This document shows positions 1-12,620 of a stretch of DNA of 64,000 nt, piece by piece (position 1 is the first letter of the stretch; every line of letters starts with the position of its first letter). Location: positions 103,853,823-103,917,822 of the forward strand of contig OW386291.2 of the NCBI GenBank assembly GCA_936432065.2. Direction: 5' to 3'. The DNA comes from Rutpela maculata (Eukaryota > Arthropoda > Insecta > Coleoptera > Cerambycidae). The notes under the pieces were generated by a model. The model searched no databases. It had not been told where the DNA came from and saw only the letters and a list, made by a program, of their open reading frames with translations. A program made the translations under genes and the position numbers.

Positions 1-600
1 ATCTATTCTTAGGCAATCCTGAAATTGTCTCTGGATCCATGGTAAGACCATATCACTATATGCTCCAAATGTACACGCACCATATTTAGGAAGTGTATAT
101 ACAATGGCAGGTCCATCAAATATTTTGGCATCAAAGTTTGGTACATCGTGGTTTTTAATTGAAGATAGGCAGGAGAGTAAATCTGATTTCTCGTCAGTCA
201 GTCGTAAATCCCCGTGATTACTCAAAGATGGAAGCCAAGCCTTTAGAAATTCTGGATGCTTGTATCTCGCAAAATATTAAAGTTACAAAAGCAGATCTAG
301 TCTAAAGTTGTAGTAAATTTAATCTAGATTAAAATTGATTTGAATAGGGTTGCTGTAAACCCAACCGATTTTCGTAACAACCTGAAACAAGTCCAAAACT
401 TTGGAAACTTGTATCTCATAAAATATTATAGTTACAAAAGCGGCTCTGGTCTCAAATTGTAGCAAATTTAGTTTAAATTAAATAATTTTTGATACAAACC
501 CAGAAGTTGGGGAGATATTTAGTAAAAACCAAATAAAAGTGGAAGATTTACAGTTACTGTGCAAAGAAAACAAAGATATTGTCGTATTTCTAGATGGCTC
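1..600. other. unassigned AT-rich flank with a dispersed repeat
   Basis: I see no gene here. Two imperfect direct copies of a stretch of about 85 bases lie at roughly 258-345 and 409-492; both share the core TTACAAAAGC followed by TGTAG(T/C)AAATTTA. A related stretch in the opposite orientation lies near 20,045-20,125, in the terminal repeat of the element at 20,040-21,970. This suggests these are fragments of the same transposon family. Confidence 0.4.
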
Positions 601-639
601 ACACTGAAATCGGGCACTCCCACCTGAATTGATAGTACT

Positions 640-2637
640 GAGGGTATATAAGAACTCTGCAAAATTTGGCGCTTTAATCCAGCAGGTCGCGATTCTGCCT
701 AGTATTTGCTCTAAGCCACCACCCTAGAAAGGCAGCCCCACAGCAGCCATGGAGACCCTATTAGACCTCCCTCCACTCAACTTGGTGATTCAGCAAGTGG
801 TCAGAATGGGAGCATACAGGCTACAAAACTGTCAAAACCCGACTCCTCTCGGAGGATATCCGGGACACATGAGGATAATTAACATTGAAAGAGATCCTCT
901 TTTGAGCATGAGGTCAAACTACATGGTACCAAAAATTACATTCAACAAGTTCTTCACTATCACCATTGGAGACAGGAAGGACTGGATGACAGGCACTCCC
1001 GATACATTACGTAAAGGCTTGGCCTGGTATACTGACGAGCCTAGGATGGAAAGAGCAGCTGAAACTGGTATACATGGTAAAAGTCCAAGGGTGAGTTTAA
1101 GTCTCCATCTCTTGGACATCACTCCACTGTGTTTCAGACAGAAATTCTGGCTATACTTGAATGTGTACGCGAGAATATTAAACAATGATATGTGAACCAG
1201 CAGATCTCCATTGCATCAGACAGTTAGGCAGCACTAAAGGCATTAATCTCTAATAAGGTGTCTTCCAGACTGACGTGGGGCTGCCACGAAGAGCAGAACA
1301 GAGAGCAAAATAGTATCGAATTGGGTTTCAGAACATACTAGTATAAACGGCAAAGGGAAAGCTGATGAACTAGCTAGGCAAGGAACAGCTATTATATTCT
1401 ATGGCTCAGAACCCGCGCTGGGCATCACTAAAGGCTCAGTCAGAAGGGTGATCAAGAACTAGGTCGAGAACAGGGTGTATTACATAGGTGATGCGACGAC
1501 AACCCTCACAGTGGCTTCATAAGTGCTTACTTTGTACATAATGTAATAGATGGCAGGACCAATAAGTTCTCTCATTACTTACGCATAGATAGATAATTTT
1601 ACAAGTTCTGTGCATACGTGCATACAGTATTGCATAAATTCCCGGCCTTTTGATTTTTGTTTAGTGAAACGAGAGTCCAGTGACATCTGACATTAAGTAG
1701 CTAAATTAAAACATTGAAAGAATATATGCAACACTACATGCAGCATTGCACGTGTCACCACAGCTAACCTCAAAAATATATATTTCTTAAGATTTACAAG
1801 TATTACGTAGCTATTATTAAAATTTCTGCCTGGTTCCTGTACTTTCAACCAAAATCAAGTTCAACGTAATGTGTATCAAGTTTTATATAGTTTGTCACAA
1901 TAAATTAAGACACTTTTTGCAGGTTAGGAATCTAACCTATAATTAGCAATCTATTTTTATCAATCCAACAATATTGAAAAATTATTTGCGTGAATTTTTA
2001 AATATTTTCTTGGAGCCAGTATGGCTTCAAGCTAAAAATGCCTATACAAACATTAAAAATGAGAATAAACGAAAAAACCTTAAAATTTGAGGTTATGTTA
2101 GTTATACGATGCACATGCCCAGGTAATTGAAGGACCTTATTACTCGCGCCATCTACTAAAGTAAATAGAAACCATGCACTTATGAAGCCATTATTATAAT
2201 AGAAAAATGCCGTAAGTCGGACCACCTATTTAATACACCGTGGTCGAGAATAAGCATAACCATCACTAAAGGGACATTCCAGGAAATCGACGTGAGAAAA
2301 CACTTATTAATGGACCATGTCCAAAACAAACTGAGGAACTGCTCACAGAGAACAGGATGTAGTTGAGAATTATAGCAAGTCGTCTGACAGGATACTTTAC
2401 TGTTAAGAAGCACATGCACATAATCGGAAAGTTTTTTGACAACCTTAACTGCAGACTGTACGGCAAGGCACCAGAAACCGTGAAGCATATTATATACGTT
2501 TGTGAGGTGCTGGACCGCAGAAGATATAATATCTACGGGCAAACACAAACAGACACGGAAACTATCAAAACTCGCCCATTCTCAGATCTGTACCGCCTTG
2601 TCAGCGGCAGAGGAGTACTAAAATGGGCAGAGTAAAT
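640..2637 (+). pseudogene. non-LTR retrotransposon 3' fragment (RNase H and C-terminal Zn-knuckle)
   Basis: This is the decayed 3' end of a non-LTR retrotransposon of the R1/Jockey/I kind. An open stretch from 749 reads TAAMETLLDLPPLN, typical of the segment between reverse transcriptase and RNase H, then a degraded RNase H start (GLAWYTD near 1018). It goes on out of frame to DSQAALKAL-like and KADELARQGT-like text (about 1220-1390), the usual RNase H core. After an inserted hAT-type element the C-terminal part resumes at 2251 and is readable at 2363-2635 (LTGYFTVKKHMH, then CRLYGKAPETVKHIIYVCE), the Cys/His segment seen near the end of these ORFs. Stops and frameshifts show it is dead. The clade assignment is from pattern only. 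Confidence 0.75.
1471..2242. mobile_element. non-autonomous hAT-type element with exact 8-bp target duplication
   Basis: A 772-bp insertion splits the LINE fragment. Its ends are inverted: the left begins CAGGGTGTATTACATAGGTG and the right ends CACCTATTTAATACACCGTG. A further inverted match, GGCTTCATAAGTGC, lies about 35-60 bases inside each end. The 8 bases GTCGAGAA occur at 1463-1470 and again at 2243-2250, an exact target-site duplication. An 8-bp duplication and CA..TG ends fit the hAT superfamily. It has no transposase ORF, so it would have moved in trans. Removing it joins the two halves of the LINE. Confidence 0.8.
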
Positions 2638-2640
2638 TAT

Positions 2641-3850
2641 GACAGGGAGAGCAAAATAAGCCCAGAAAGCTGCAATACCCTCAGAATACTTTACAGACGA
2701 ACCCCGAGAGGAGGAGTTTTAGTCGGTAAGAGTCTGACATATCCCATATCAGTGATAGGAGCTCATGAAAAAAACAACAGATTAGTTAATCACATCGTTG
2801 TGAATTTTTGCAATGAAATATCACCAGGTATACTATGATTTAATCTTGATACTAATTAGATTTGAATTTATTATAACACCTTAAATGTAAATTAAAATTC
2901 TTTATGTAGGTAAATAAAAAATAAAGAATAAAAAATGGTATTCAAGGTAGATCAAATTAAGTTATATAAACTCAGGTAATTTTTGTCAATTTGTGAGAGA
3001 TACAACACCAACTAAAGCTGTTTTTTTCTTAACTAAACATTTAAAATACATTTATTTTTAAACTATAAAATATATATTAATTAAAGATCCGTTATAGTTA
3101 ATCAATAACAAACCAAAACTTTCGCTCTCCATCAACCAGAACTGCCGTTCACAAAATTGTAGGTACCATTTTGGTTGAGAATTATTGTTTTCCAAATAGG
3201 TGTCAGAGTTTATATTATATAATTACCACGTATATGGCGTAGAGAAAAGCAGAAGCTTCAAATCACCAATTATGTAAAGTAATATATACATTTTAAATTT
3301 CGGTTATAAAAATGGACTTCTAACGATTAGTAAACAATGTCGATTCAGTTGTAATACACCAATTTGGAGTTGGAGTTGGACTTGTAAATAAAGCAACATC
3401 TCAATTATCTGTTTATAAAAGATGAATATTATCTACTGCATATTCCACGTAAACGAGTATTTTCAAGTTTATTCAGACGAACTGCTCTTGATATTCATTA
3501 TTACGTAAACATTTCCCATGATGTGCTGTATTATGCAGCCGAGATTGTAATTAATGTAAATGTAAGGACTAATATTTCAGAGACACTCTAAGGTAACGGA
3601 TGTTATATTCAAGCGTGGATTCGCCTACGGAAGCACTAATAAAAGACTGGAAAATGTAGTACAGGTCCTACATCTTACATTAGTACTCGCGCTGTGTAAA
3701 AAGGCATTGCTATAACACAAAGCATTATAATGCATTTTACATTATATATTTATTTAATCATCCAAAAATATTAATTGGATAGCGTATTTATAATAATTGC
3801 TTTTTCGCTTTGTTTTTATAACTTTTTCTTTTTGTTTCTTGACATAGTAG
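2641..3850. other. AT-rich stretch without recognisable gene
   Basis: It follows the LINE 3' end. It is A+T-rich with short homopolymers and the odd degraded ORF, and nothing I can assign. Confidence 0.5.
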
Positions 3851-4912
3851 CCCATGCGAAGGTTGCAAAAACCCCAAAAGTGCAAGGGTAGCGACAAAAT
3901 ATGTCTACTCCCTCATTTTCCAGGACGGCCAACACGATGGCGATACTCGCGGGGTCCCCCTCTCGAACTACCTTTAAACGCAAAAAAACACCACTTTTCT
4001 TCCATTTTTCGTTGTTAGGCATGCGAGAACTTGTTGGATCGGCATTTTTTGAGGAAACTCAATATGTCCTGTAAAATTTCGCAACCAGACATCCTAACGA
4101 CCCCCGGAATATGCAAAAAACATCCAAACGTGCCGAAAATATTTTTTTATACGTTTTCAAGGGCGGGGAACACGATGCTGATATTATTTAGCTTCCCACC
4201 CCCAACCAACCAACTACCCCCAAATGCATAAAGCCACCACTTTTCTTCCATTTTTCGTTGTTAGGCACGCGAGCACTTGTTAGATCGGCATTGTTTTGAG
4301 GAAACTCAATATGTCCTGTAAAATTTCGCAACCAAACATCCTAACGACCCCCCGGGGTTGAAACCACCCCCTCCCTCAATACCGGAACATGCAAAAAACA
4401 TACAAACGTACCGAAAATTATTTTTCACACGTTTTTAAGGGCGGGAAACACGATGCTGATATCATTTAGCCTCCCACCACTAACCAACTACCTATATTTA
4501 GGTTGGGAAGCTAAATAGGGGCTAAATAATATCAGCATCGTGTTCCCTGCCCTTGAGAACGTGTAGAAAACAATTTTTAGCACGTTTGGATGGTTTTTTG
4601 CATGTTCCAGGGAGGGGGTGGTTTCAACCTCCGGAGGTCGTTAGGATGTCTGATTGCGAAATTTAACAGGACATATCGAGTTTCCTCAAAAAAAAAACCG
4701 ATCCAACAAGTCCTCGCATGTCTAACAACGAAAAATGGAAGAAAAGGGGTAGTTTTTTGCGTTTAGAGATAGTTGGAGAGGGGTAGGGACCGCACGAGTA
4801 TCACCATCATGTTGGCCGTCCTCGAAAACGGGGGAGTAGACATATTTTGTTGCTACCTTTGCACTTTTGAGGTTTTAGACTTTTTTTGCAAGTTTCGAAT
4901 GGGGACAATCCA
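3851..4912. repeat. foldback element with an internally duplicated left arm
   Basis: This is a long inverted repeat centred near 4500. The outer part of the left arm (AAAAGTGCAAGGGTAGC near 3880, GGACGGCCAACACGATGG near 3923) matches the reverse complement of 4780-4870. The inner part (CACCACTTTTCTTCCATTTT, then ATGTCCTGTAAAATTTCGC) occurs twice in the left arm, starting near 3990 and again near 4230, but only once in the right arm (about 4500-4750). The left arm has therefore undergone a tandem duplication of about 240-270 bp. No coding capacity is seen. Confidence 0.75.
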
Positions 4913-5049
4913 CCAATGGCACCGATACAAATACATAAAAAGAAAGAAAGTTAACTACAACTGCTCCTCACATTATTGGGAATTAGTGACTGTAGATATC
5001 AGAATCATGTGCCTAAGTAAATGAGGAACCCGAAAATAACTGCCTTATG

Positions 5050-6950
5050 CATGTAACCCGCCAACGACTCAGATGATTTTTGACAAGCCCATATAGTCTC
5101 CAATTTGGAGAACGATGCAGACCTCAAATCCTCGAGTTCAACGAGTATTTCGAGCAAATAGTCTGGGTATAACACTTGGAGCTCATGTCCGCTTTTATAT
5201 TTTACTTCAAAATGATGTTTGTCTCACCAGGGGCCGACAATTCGGTCACATGCAACAGTTTCGTTTTAATGGTCGAATAGGAGGACTATGTTAGGACTAT
5301 TAGCTTGAATTTTTCTGACGACTGGGAACGACTAATCCACTAAATTCGGCAGTTCTCATTCTTGACAATGTGCTCAGAATCTCAGGGAACGTAACTGTTC
5401 AGGTAATAGTACAACATCTAAAATGTCGCGTTGTGTCGGTGAACGCAGGCCCAAATCGCATAATTTCAGCCAACAGATATTAAATGCATGATCTCCTGAT
5501 GACAGGTTATGCAATTAGTATCTTCTACGCCCACGCGTTTACAGTGGAAAAAAGTATTAACTACACCACCTTGACAGGCCACAAATGATTCGTAAGTACA
5601 GCTGACTTTAAGAAGACGAAGTTTGGCTTTGTAAATAAAGCCAGTGCTTCTACGTTCTTATAGAATACACCAGGTAGAGACTTATCAACATACTGCCTGA
5701 ACAATTTTTTCTGATAGGCAACTTTAATTTAGGCAGCTAGATTAGTTGGCGATAGCTGACTTCAGCGCCTCGTCGGTCTCTCCGCTAGAAGTCAATCTCT
5801 GGACTGAGTTCTTCTGGGCCCATTTTGCTAGCTTGAGGAATCCTATCTACAGTTTCATGATCACTTGCCAACCTTAGTAGGGGATCTGAACTCCTTACAT
5901 GTCATATTTTGTACTACCTTGGTCACTCCGTTGATGCAGGAGATGTATCCGAATATATCTCTCGTATACTGCGGAAATCTCTACCTAATTGGCGAAGCTC
6001 ATCTACCTTTCCTTAACTACTTTCCTTAACTACTCCAAACGAGTAGAGTAGAACTAGAGTTCTAAAAAGCTAATCTTTCGAAGTAGGTGTCTGTACTTGC
6101 CGCGAAGAGTTCTTTGTTTGTTTTGCATCCGGAATATAATGTTGCACTCCCAGATATCTACAGCTCAGGTCAGCATCCAAATGTCTTTGAATGATCTTAA
6201 AAAAATTTCCGGACAGCTCTCTGTTGAGATAAACTACCAGGCACGAATGACTAGCCTGAGCTCAGAGCATTTTATTCACGATCTACGGAAGCAGAAAGTT
6301 TAAGGTCATCTATATGAAATATATGAGTGATTAGGCGTCTCCGATTGCTAGGTTATCTGCGAATTGGTGGAGTACAACATATAATGGCTGCAGTGATATG
6401 CAGAAGAGAAGAGGGCTCAATGAGTCGCTTTGGAAAGCTTCTCTCCTAATTGTCAAGCTCTGTGGAAATCCGCTGAACACCCGATATTATTGATAGGCGT
6501 GCTCTCCAGTTTTGCTGAAGTACTACTGAGATACGGGTGTTCTGCATCTCAATAGTTATGCATATAATGCAAGACATTGAAACAAGTGGAATAGTGGCTC
6601 AAAATATTCTGTCAGTGATCTTGAGAATTGTTGGATCGCACTTTTATTGCAGATAATTCTAAATAATACAGTAGATCCATCATTATGCTCTCTTTGCAGT
6701 CTGCTACACCTTTCACATCACCAGCTTGTTCATGTATCTGTTGGAAGATTAACTGATTAACAGCCCAGGCATACAAAATACGTGTAAATAACTTGTAACA
6801 GAAATTAAGATATGTGATCAGCCTGTAATCCTAGAATCAGATGAATCTCCCCTTTGGAGTCTAGCACAGTTCGCCCCTAGTCAAATTAATCCGGAATTTG
6901 CTATCCGTTGTTCGTGAGTGAAAATTTGTGCTTCGGAGTGATTTTCGAGC
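5050..6950 (-). pseudogene. heavily decayed non-LTR reverse transcriptase
   Basis: No long ORF survives, but minus-strand translation gives scattered reverse transcriptase signatures in the right order. A RYRPIT-like/LFTRILYAWAVNQ block lies near 6730-6850, then SDSLSPLLFCIS (about 6385-6430), then FHIDDLKLSAS with the two catalytic aspartates at 6305-6310. Text near 5550-5870 may be the C-terminal region. The pattern resembles R4/Dong-like or related LINEs. All frames are broken, so this is a fossil. Confidence 0.55.
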
Positions 6951-8610
6951 ACACCTCGCTTTACTTTTCAGTATTATAATTATAATAATTATTATTATTA
7001 TCATTTAGCGAGCTTATTATAGCTGACGCAGTCTCTCGCATCATGGTCATGGACTTGAAATGGTGTGATTTTGCTTATAGATTTCTTTCTTCCATCAATT
7101 CACATACCATATGTCTTTAACTGATACACACATGTTGTTCGTTGAATTTTTATCTCCATTGTTCCAATACCTTAAGACTTTTGAAAACATATCTCAGTTT
7201 CTTTCCAACCCAGAACTCATTAGAATCTAGAGCCAATATTATCTATTAAAGCGAATATATGTCATCTGATTATATGAAATAGGACATTCGGCAAGAGAGT
7301 TAAACGCTAGAGCTCAATCAAACAATATGTTGACAAATTTAATCAGCCCATAAGTTATAATTGATTAGATTTAAAAAACTCAGTACCATGACGTGACGCT
7401 GTGGAAGTTCGTCAACATTCTGGATGCCAGTATTTTCAAAAAACACCGATGAATGAGTTAACCTATTCTTTTTCTTACACTTACATTACCAGCGTATAAG
7501 TAGAGAATGCCTCAACTAACAATTAGATAGTATTCATTGGAAACCACGTCTGGTTTACAGCATACATTGCATACACCTATCCCTTACACTGTATTACCTT
7601 TCCAGTTGATTCGTACTGTATCTCTCACGAAATTCCACTAGAGAAGTTATGCTATTATGTCATAAGAGATTCACTTCACTCACTATTCCATTTATACCTG
7701 TCAAAAAGAAAACAATAGGTCAGTATCAGCAAGGTTTCCTCAAACTTTCTAGCTGAGGCACACAAGGTGTCTCCCTTCCTAATAAATGCGATTTGTTTGC
7801 AGAAGACATAACATTCATTTGTTTGGGAAAACTATTGACGGCTTAAAGGTCTCATCAAATTTAATTGAAAAAAATAGCCCAAAAGTGGTTTTCTAGTAAT
7901 AAACTTACTGTTCGTTTCTTCCACCAATAATCTGTTAATTCTAGAAAAAAAAAGTTTGAAATAGAAAAGTTGTCTCCATCTTTTATCCTTATTTCTTCTC
8001 AATATACTTGGTATGTATTTCGAAAAATAAAAAAGTTTTTCGACTGCTATATCTATAGCTGCAAATTGCTACATTCTTAAAATCTAGATTTTGCCATCTT
8101 CGATATAGCCAATTTGTTATATTTTTATTAAACATCATTATTATTGACCTCCAGATCCATCCATAATAGATTTTGAAGAAAATCCTGTAAAAAAAATACA
8201 TTTTGGTTATTAGTCAATTGCTGTTTATTCAAAAATACCATTTTCTAATATTTTTAATTGAGATACATAAAAATTGAAATTATTTTTCGGGAAACGGGCT
8301 CCGACGATTTGTTCAAAATTTTTCGACCTTTATTAAAAAAAAAAAAAAATTAGTTTGGTTAGGATTTGCGTTCTCTAGCCATTTTTGGAACAACTTACCT
8401 CGAATCAGACCACTGCGCGACGCCAACGATGAAATTTCTGTCTTTTTTGAAGGCGGTTCAATTTTTTTTTTTGACCTTTTCGGAGGCCTCGTTATTTAGC
8501 TTCTACATAGTAAAATATCCGTCGATGTGACTTTTTAAGCTTCAGCAGTTAACATACTGACAATGAATTTACTATGTGTCAAATTTCATGTAAATCTACA
8601 AAAATGTTGC
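6951..8610. other. AT-rich stretch, no recognisable gene
   Basis: It contains an ATT-rich microsatellite at about 6974-7005 and poly-A/T tracts, for example at 8335-8350. No coding or structured element is convincing. Confidence 0.5.
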
Positions 8611-8619
8611 AATTATCTA

Positions 8620-10100
8620 GATTCTGGATTGTTTGGCAGGGGGTGAGCTTGCGCGCACATACACTCAGGCCTCAGAGGCGGGTTCATTTTGCTGCCCCCG
8701 TAAGTGGTGGCATGTCCACCGAGCCTTTCATTCCTCAAGCCAACCAACATTTATGTATTTGGACAGAAGTCCAGGTGAGGCGCCACTTATGCTGGCCATA
8801 CTGAGCCAGAAGTCCCCCAGTATGGATCCTCTTTTCGTTCAGAGAGCAGGACAGTGGCAGGGTACATGCTCGGCAGTCTCGTCATCCAGATTACACCATC
8901 TACATTTGGGTTTTCTATAACTACTTTCCATAACTCCCAGTGTCATGTTAGATCACTCCAACAGTCCGCGTGGCGTTTGAGTGTATATTTCTTTAGCAGG
9001 GAACTGTGGACTGAATTTGAGAGCGCTATTACAAGTTCCGGGCCGTACAGGTTCTTCTCAGATCCCTTGCAGGCTAAAACGTCCGCTTTTTCGTTGCTCT
9101 GAGTTAAATCGTGTCGTTTCACTCAACGGAGCTGGACAATATTGTTTCATGCGAGCACATCTAGGGCCGTTCTAATTTCCAAAAACAGCCCAGAGCCTGT
9201 CTTACAGTTATTTGGGGCATGCAGGGCTGCTCTGCTGTCCGTTGACATGCGCACCGTTCTACCACCGACGTTTTCCTTCGCTTGCAGGATTTCTACTAGT
9301 TCCACCTAGAAAATAGTAGAATGTGTGCCTAGAGGTATTATCGAGTGTAGATGTCTTTTAAGTAGACCCCAGCTCCTGATCCACAGTCAATTTTTGAACC
9401 ATCGGTGTAGATTGATATGTCCGGTTCGTCGAACACGTTCAGACTTACCTCAAAGTTCTTGTTAAAATCATATATAGGGAGGATATGGTCGGTCTCCATT
9501 CCTAGAAGAGGAATTTGTTTTGTAGCCTCCTCTAGGATACAGGCATGTCTCCTGGCCATGCCCTTACTAATCTCAGAACAGTCTTCAACGCCACCTCCTA
9601 TATGTATAGATTTAGAGGGGGTGGGATGCAGAATACAGTCTCCATTGCAACTGTAGGCGTCGGTTTAATTGCACCAGTAAGGCAGAGGAATGCCGGTCTT
9701 TGACCATGCTGCAGTTGAGATGCTGTTGTTTTTTGTCTTACTCTGGGCCAACCGACTCTGGCTGCGTAACCAAGGCCGTAGCGAGGGGGGTACGGTAGCC
9801 CCCAGACTTGGCAAAAGTTGGAAATTTGAGACGCAATTTGACAATTTTCATTTCGATGGAATTTTTTTTTTTGAGATTTTCTCCCCATCCCCCTCATCAT
9901 CTTAATTTTATGAAGTTGGCGAATTTGAAAATTAACCCCCCAAAAAAGTTGGCTCGCTACGGCTCTCTGTTTAACAAAGCATGGGTCTTATCACAGCAGT
10001 GTACAGTCAGAAGGAGATCTTGGGTGAAAAACCACAGGACCTACAGACTGCCCTGCGACACTGAGAGAAGGCCGCACGTGCCCTGTTTATCTTAACTTCT
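8620..10100 (-). pseudogene. second non-LTR retrotransposon 3' fragment
   Basis: Read on the minus strand from about 10,100 downward, this shows the thumb region (WLYTAVIRPML) and KPTPTVAMETVF, close in kind to the LINE at 640-2637. RNase H follows, with IYTDGSKIDCGSGAGVYLKD at about 9350-9410. Near 8850-8900 comes a Cys/His tail reading KCRWCNLDDETAEHVPCHCP. The longest intact piece is 73 codons (9338-9559). Stops and shifts break the rest. A MITE sits at 9775-9963. Confidence 0.75.
9775..9963. mobile_element. short MITE with GCCGTAGCGAG terminal inverted repeats
   Basis: GCCGTAGCGAG at 9775 is matched by its reverse complement CTCGCTACGGC ending at 9963. The insert of about 190 bp interrupts the minus-strand LINE, whose homology continues on both sides. 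I could not settle the target duplication. Confidence 0.6.
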
Positions 10101-11490
10101 TAGTCATGTCAAACACGAAAAAAGTTAAAATTTTGATAACAGGAAAAGAAATATTTGTCATTATCATTTAACATTTTTGTTTCGATTTATATATTTTTAG
10201 GTGTGAGACATTTTGTAATAGAGGTATTAAAAACCAGTCTCTGTCTGATGCTTTTGACGCAGAGGTTTATTTCATTAAAATTTTTACAGTGGCAAAATAC
10301 CCAACAAACATAAGAAATCATGAATATGCCACAAATAATGAATTATAAACTATATCATTACTTTATTATCTACAACTACACTGTTTATGTGAACGGTGTG
10401 AATTAAATAACAAGAAACACCTGTGTATTACTTTCTAAATCTGATACAACAAATTAATCTACAAATATATTAGGGTGAAGTTCTTTCTCTCAAATAATAT
10501 TCACAGAACATTTAACCATTCTGTCATTCGTCTTTTACCGATAAGAATCCTTTTAGCGGCCATGCAAGAGATGAAATTTAACTCTGATATACTAAATCGT
10601 CAAGTGCATATATTTCCTCTTTAGAACAGAAATTAAATCTTACTGCACCACTAAAAAGTTGAAAATTTAACGATTCTCGCCGATAGAGCCGTACTATATG
10701 AGCACTGAAATTGAAGTATATTTGCCCGAATCTAAAAGTTTCCCTATTATTTGCTTCTATATGGCCTTAAAGGTATCTTGCTCTTGTTATCGGATATAAC
10801 GAATAATGGGTATGTCAAAAGTTTAAGTTACTTTTAGTTTTCCACAACTTTAAGATTTATTATTTATGGGTGTTTTATTTATGAGTATGATTTAACGAGT
10901 ATTATCGAATGCAAGAAGAAACAGTTTATGTACTCTTGTCAATAAAAAATACGATTTTATAATTTAATTTTATAACTTACCGCATTGTGTCATAAACATG
11001 TTCAGATTTATTGTCATAAAATATTTATTGTCATGACAGGACTAATATAATACACATCCTGCTGGGTGTGTATTATCTTATTACAAGCACACCAGCGCTC
11101 AGTTTTGCTAATAAAAGTAATTTTCAGTTCTGTAATTAAGTATGTTCTAAAAATGGCACCCTCTGTAGATTTATTTGAGTTTTATTATGTTATAAAATTT
11201 GAAAATTGTAACGAAGCGATTTTCTGTTTTAATTTTTACATGATTTTGGTTCTTTTCAAATACAGACTTCGTTGAGCATTTCTTCTGTAAACTAAGTGAC
11301 AGAAATTTAATTTATTTTTACCTTGCCCGCGTTAGATATTTTACTTTCATACTGATAGCAAAATAAGTCTGCTATTGTATTTTAAATTTCATAATTCAAT
11401 TTGGCCTGTCTGTATTAATTATTTTATGTTAGTTCTAATATTTTTCAATTTAATTTGGTCTGGCTATATTAAAAAGTTTATTTCAAATAA
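10101..11490. other. AT-rich stretch with one small hairpin
   Basis: No gene is recognised. A near-perfect inverted repeat, AATACACATCC and GGGTGTGTATT with a 4-base loop, lies at 11,049-11,074. It may be a transposon relic. Confidence 0.45.
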
Positions 11491-11499
11491 TTTTGTTAC

Positions 11500-12620
11500 C
11501 TTAAAAATTATTATTCCGTGAAATTTGCTAAACAAGCATTAATGTTTAGAAATAAAATCTGAATAAAATTTTCAATCATAAAATGTAAACCTATGTATAA
11601 GAAAGTGTTGGTTTCATTTTCAGAGATAAAAATGTAGACAAAAACCGTGTATGTTCGCAGGCGAAGCGATGTGTTAGAGGCCCTCCGTAGGTGAATTTTG
11701 CACACGACGCCACTAACGCCGCGAATCGTATAAAAGCCGCGAACCCGCGACCAAAATCAACCAAATACAATTCCACGATTACAGTGTTAAGACCTGTTCC
11801 ATCTGTCTGTCTCTAGGTGAGATTCCTGTAAACCTGTACTCGTCTTATAAACACCTATCTCTCTGCAATAAGACTTTGCCTGTTATCCCGGGTGCATTGA
11901 GAGATCCAGTAGCAAGTTATTATACTTTAATTCAAATATAGGGTTTACGAGGGACTTGTGAAATATAATTCATAATTCCGGCGACTTACGTTAGTTCAAC
12001 ACAGGCCCCTGTGCTTGCTAGCCCTGCTCCGAGTCTCTCTGCCTGTTCCTCGTTATGGCCGACGAATAGTCAGAGACCGCCTGTACCCCGCATCTGATTT
12101 ATATCAGATATATCGCTAGCTCCGCTCCGAGCCAGGTGTTGACTGCGACCTAAGTTAACAAACAGAATTATATTTTGCCAGGTCTTTTCCTACGCCTTAT
12201 ACTTTGAGTGTCGTCTGATAATTTTAATAATTTAAAAGTTTCTTCCGGTGTCCGGTATTCGTACCCGACTTATCACTGTCGCATACCTTTTCGAGTTCGT
12301 ATATTTGCTTGCCTGGGGCACATACATGGTACATACATTCTTATTGTAAATTTGTAATATACTGTAATTATAATTCGTAATGATTACCAGTACCTGATTT
12401 TGTTCATTTATTTACACTCTTGAATAAAGACTGTCATTTTTTTTAAACACGTGTTTTTACTGCTGTGTGTGTGTTTGTCTAATCTGTCCTAACGACCTCT
12501 GGAATCACCGTTCTTCACTGTAGCTATCCCAGCCCTACTGAAACAGGCTGCGCTAGGAGGCTGGTGTGGGATCCTTTGCCCCACGTAAATAAATTGTAAA
12601 GGTGGCGCCCGAGTCTGACT
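11500..12620 (+). mobile_element. probable LTR followed by a primer-binding site
   Basis: The block is more GC-rich than its surroundings and carries signals in LTR order. There is a TATA box (TATAAAAG at 11,729-11,736), a poly-A signal (AATAAA at 12,423-12,428) with a GT-rich stretch after it, and at 12,603-12,619 TGGCGCCCGAGTCTGAC. That last resembles a retroviral/retrotransposon primer-binding site lying just inside a 5' LTR. No gag or pol follows and I see no second LTR, so it would be a lone 5' LTR plus leader. The left boundary is not determined. Confidence 0.45.
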
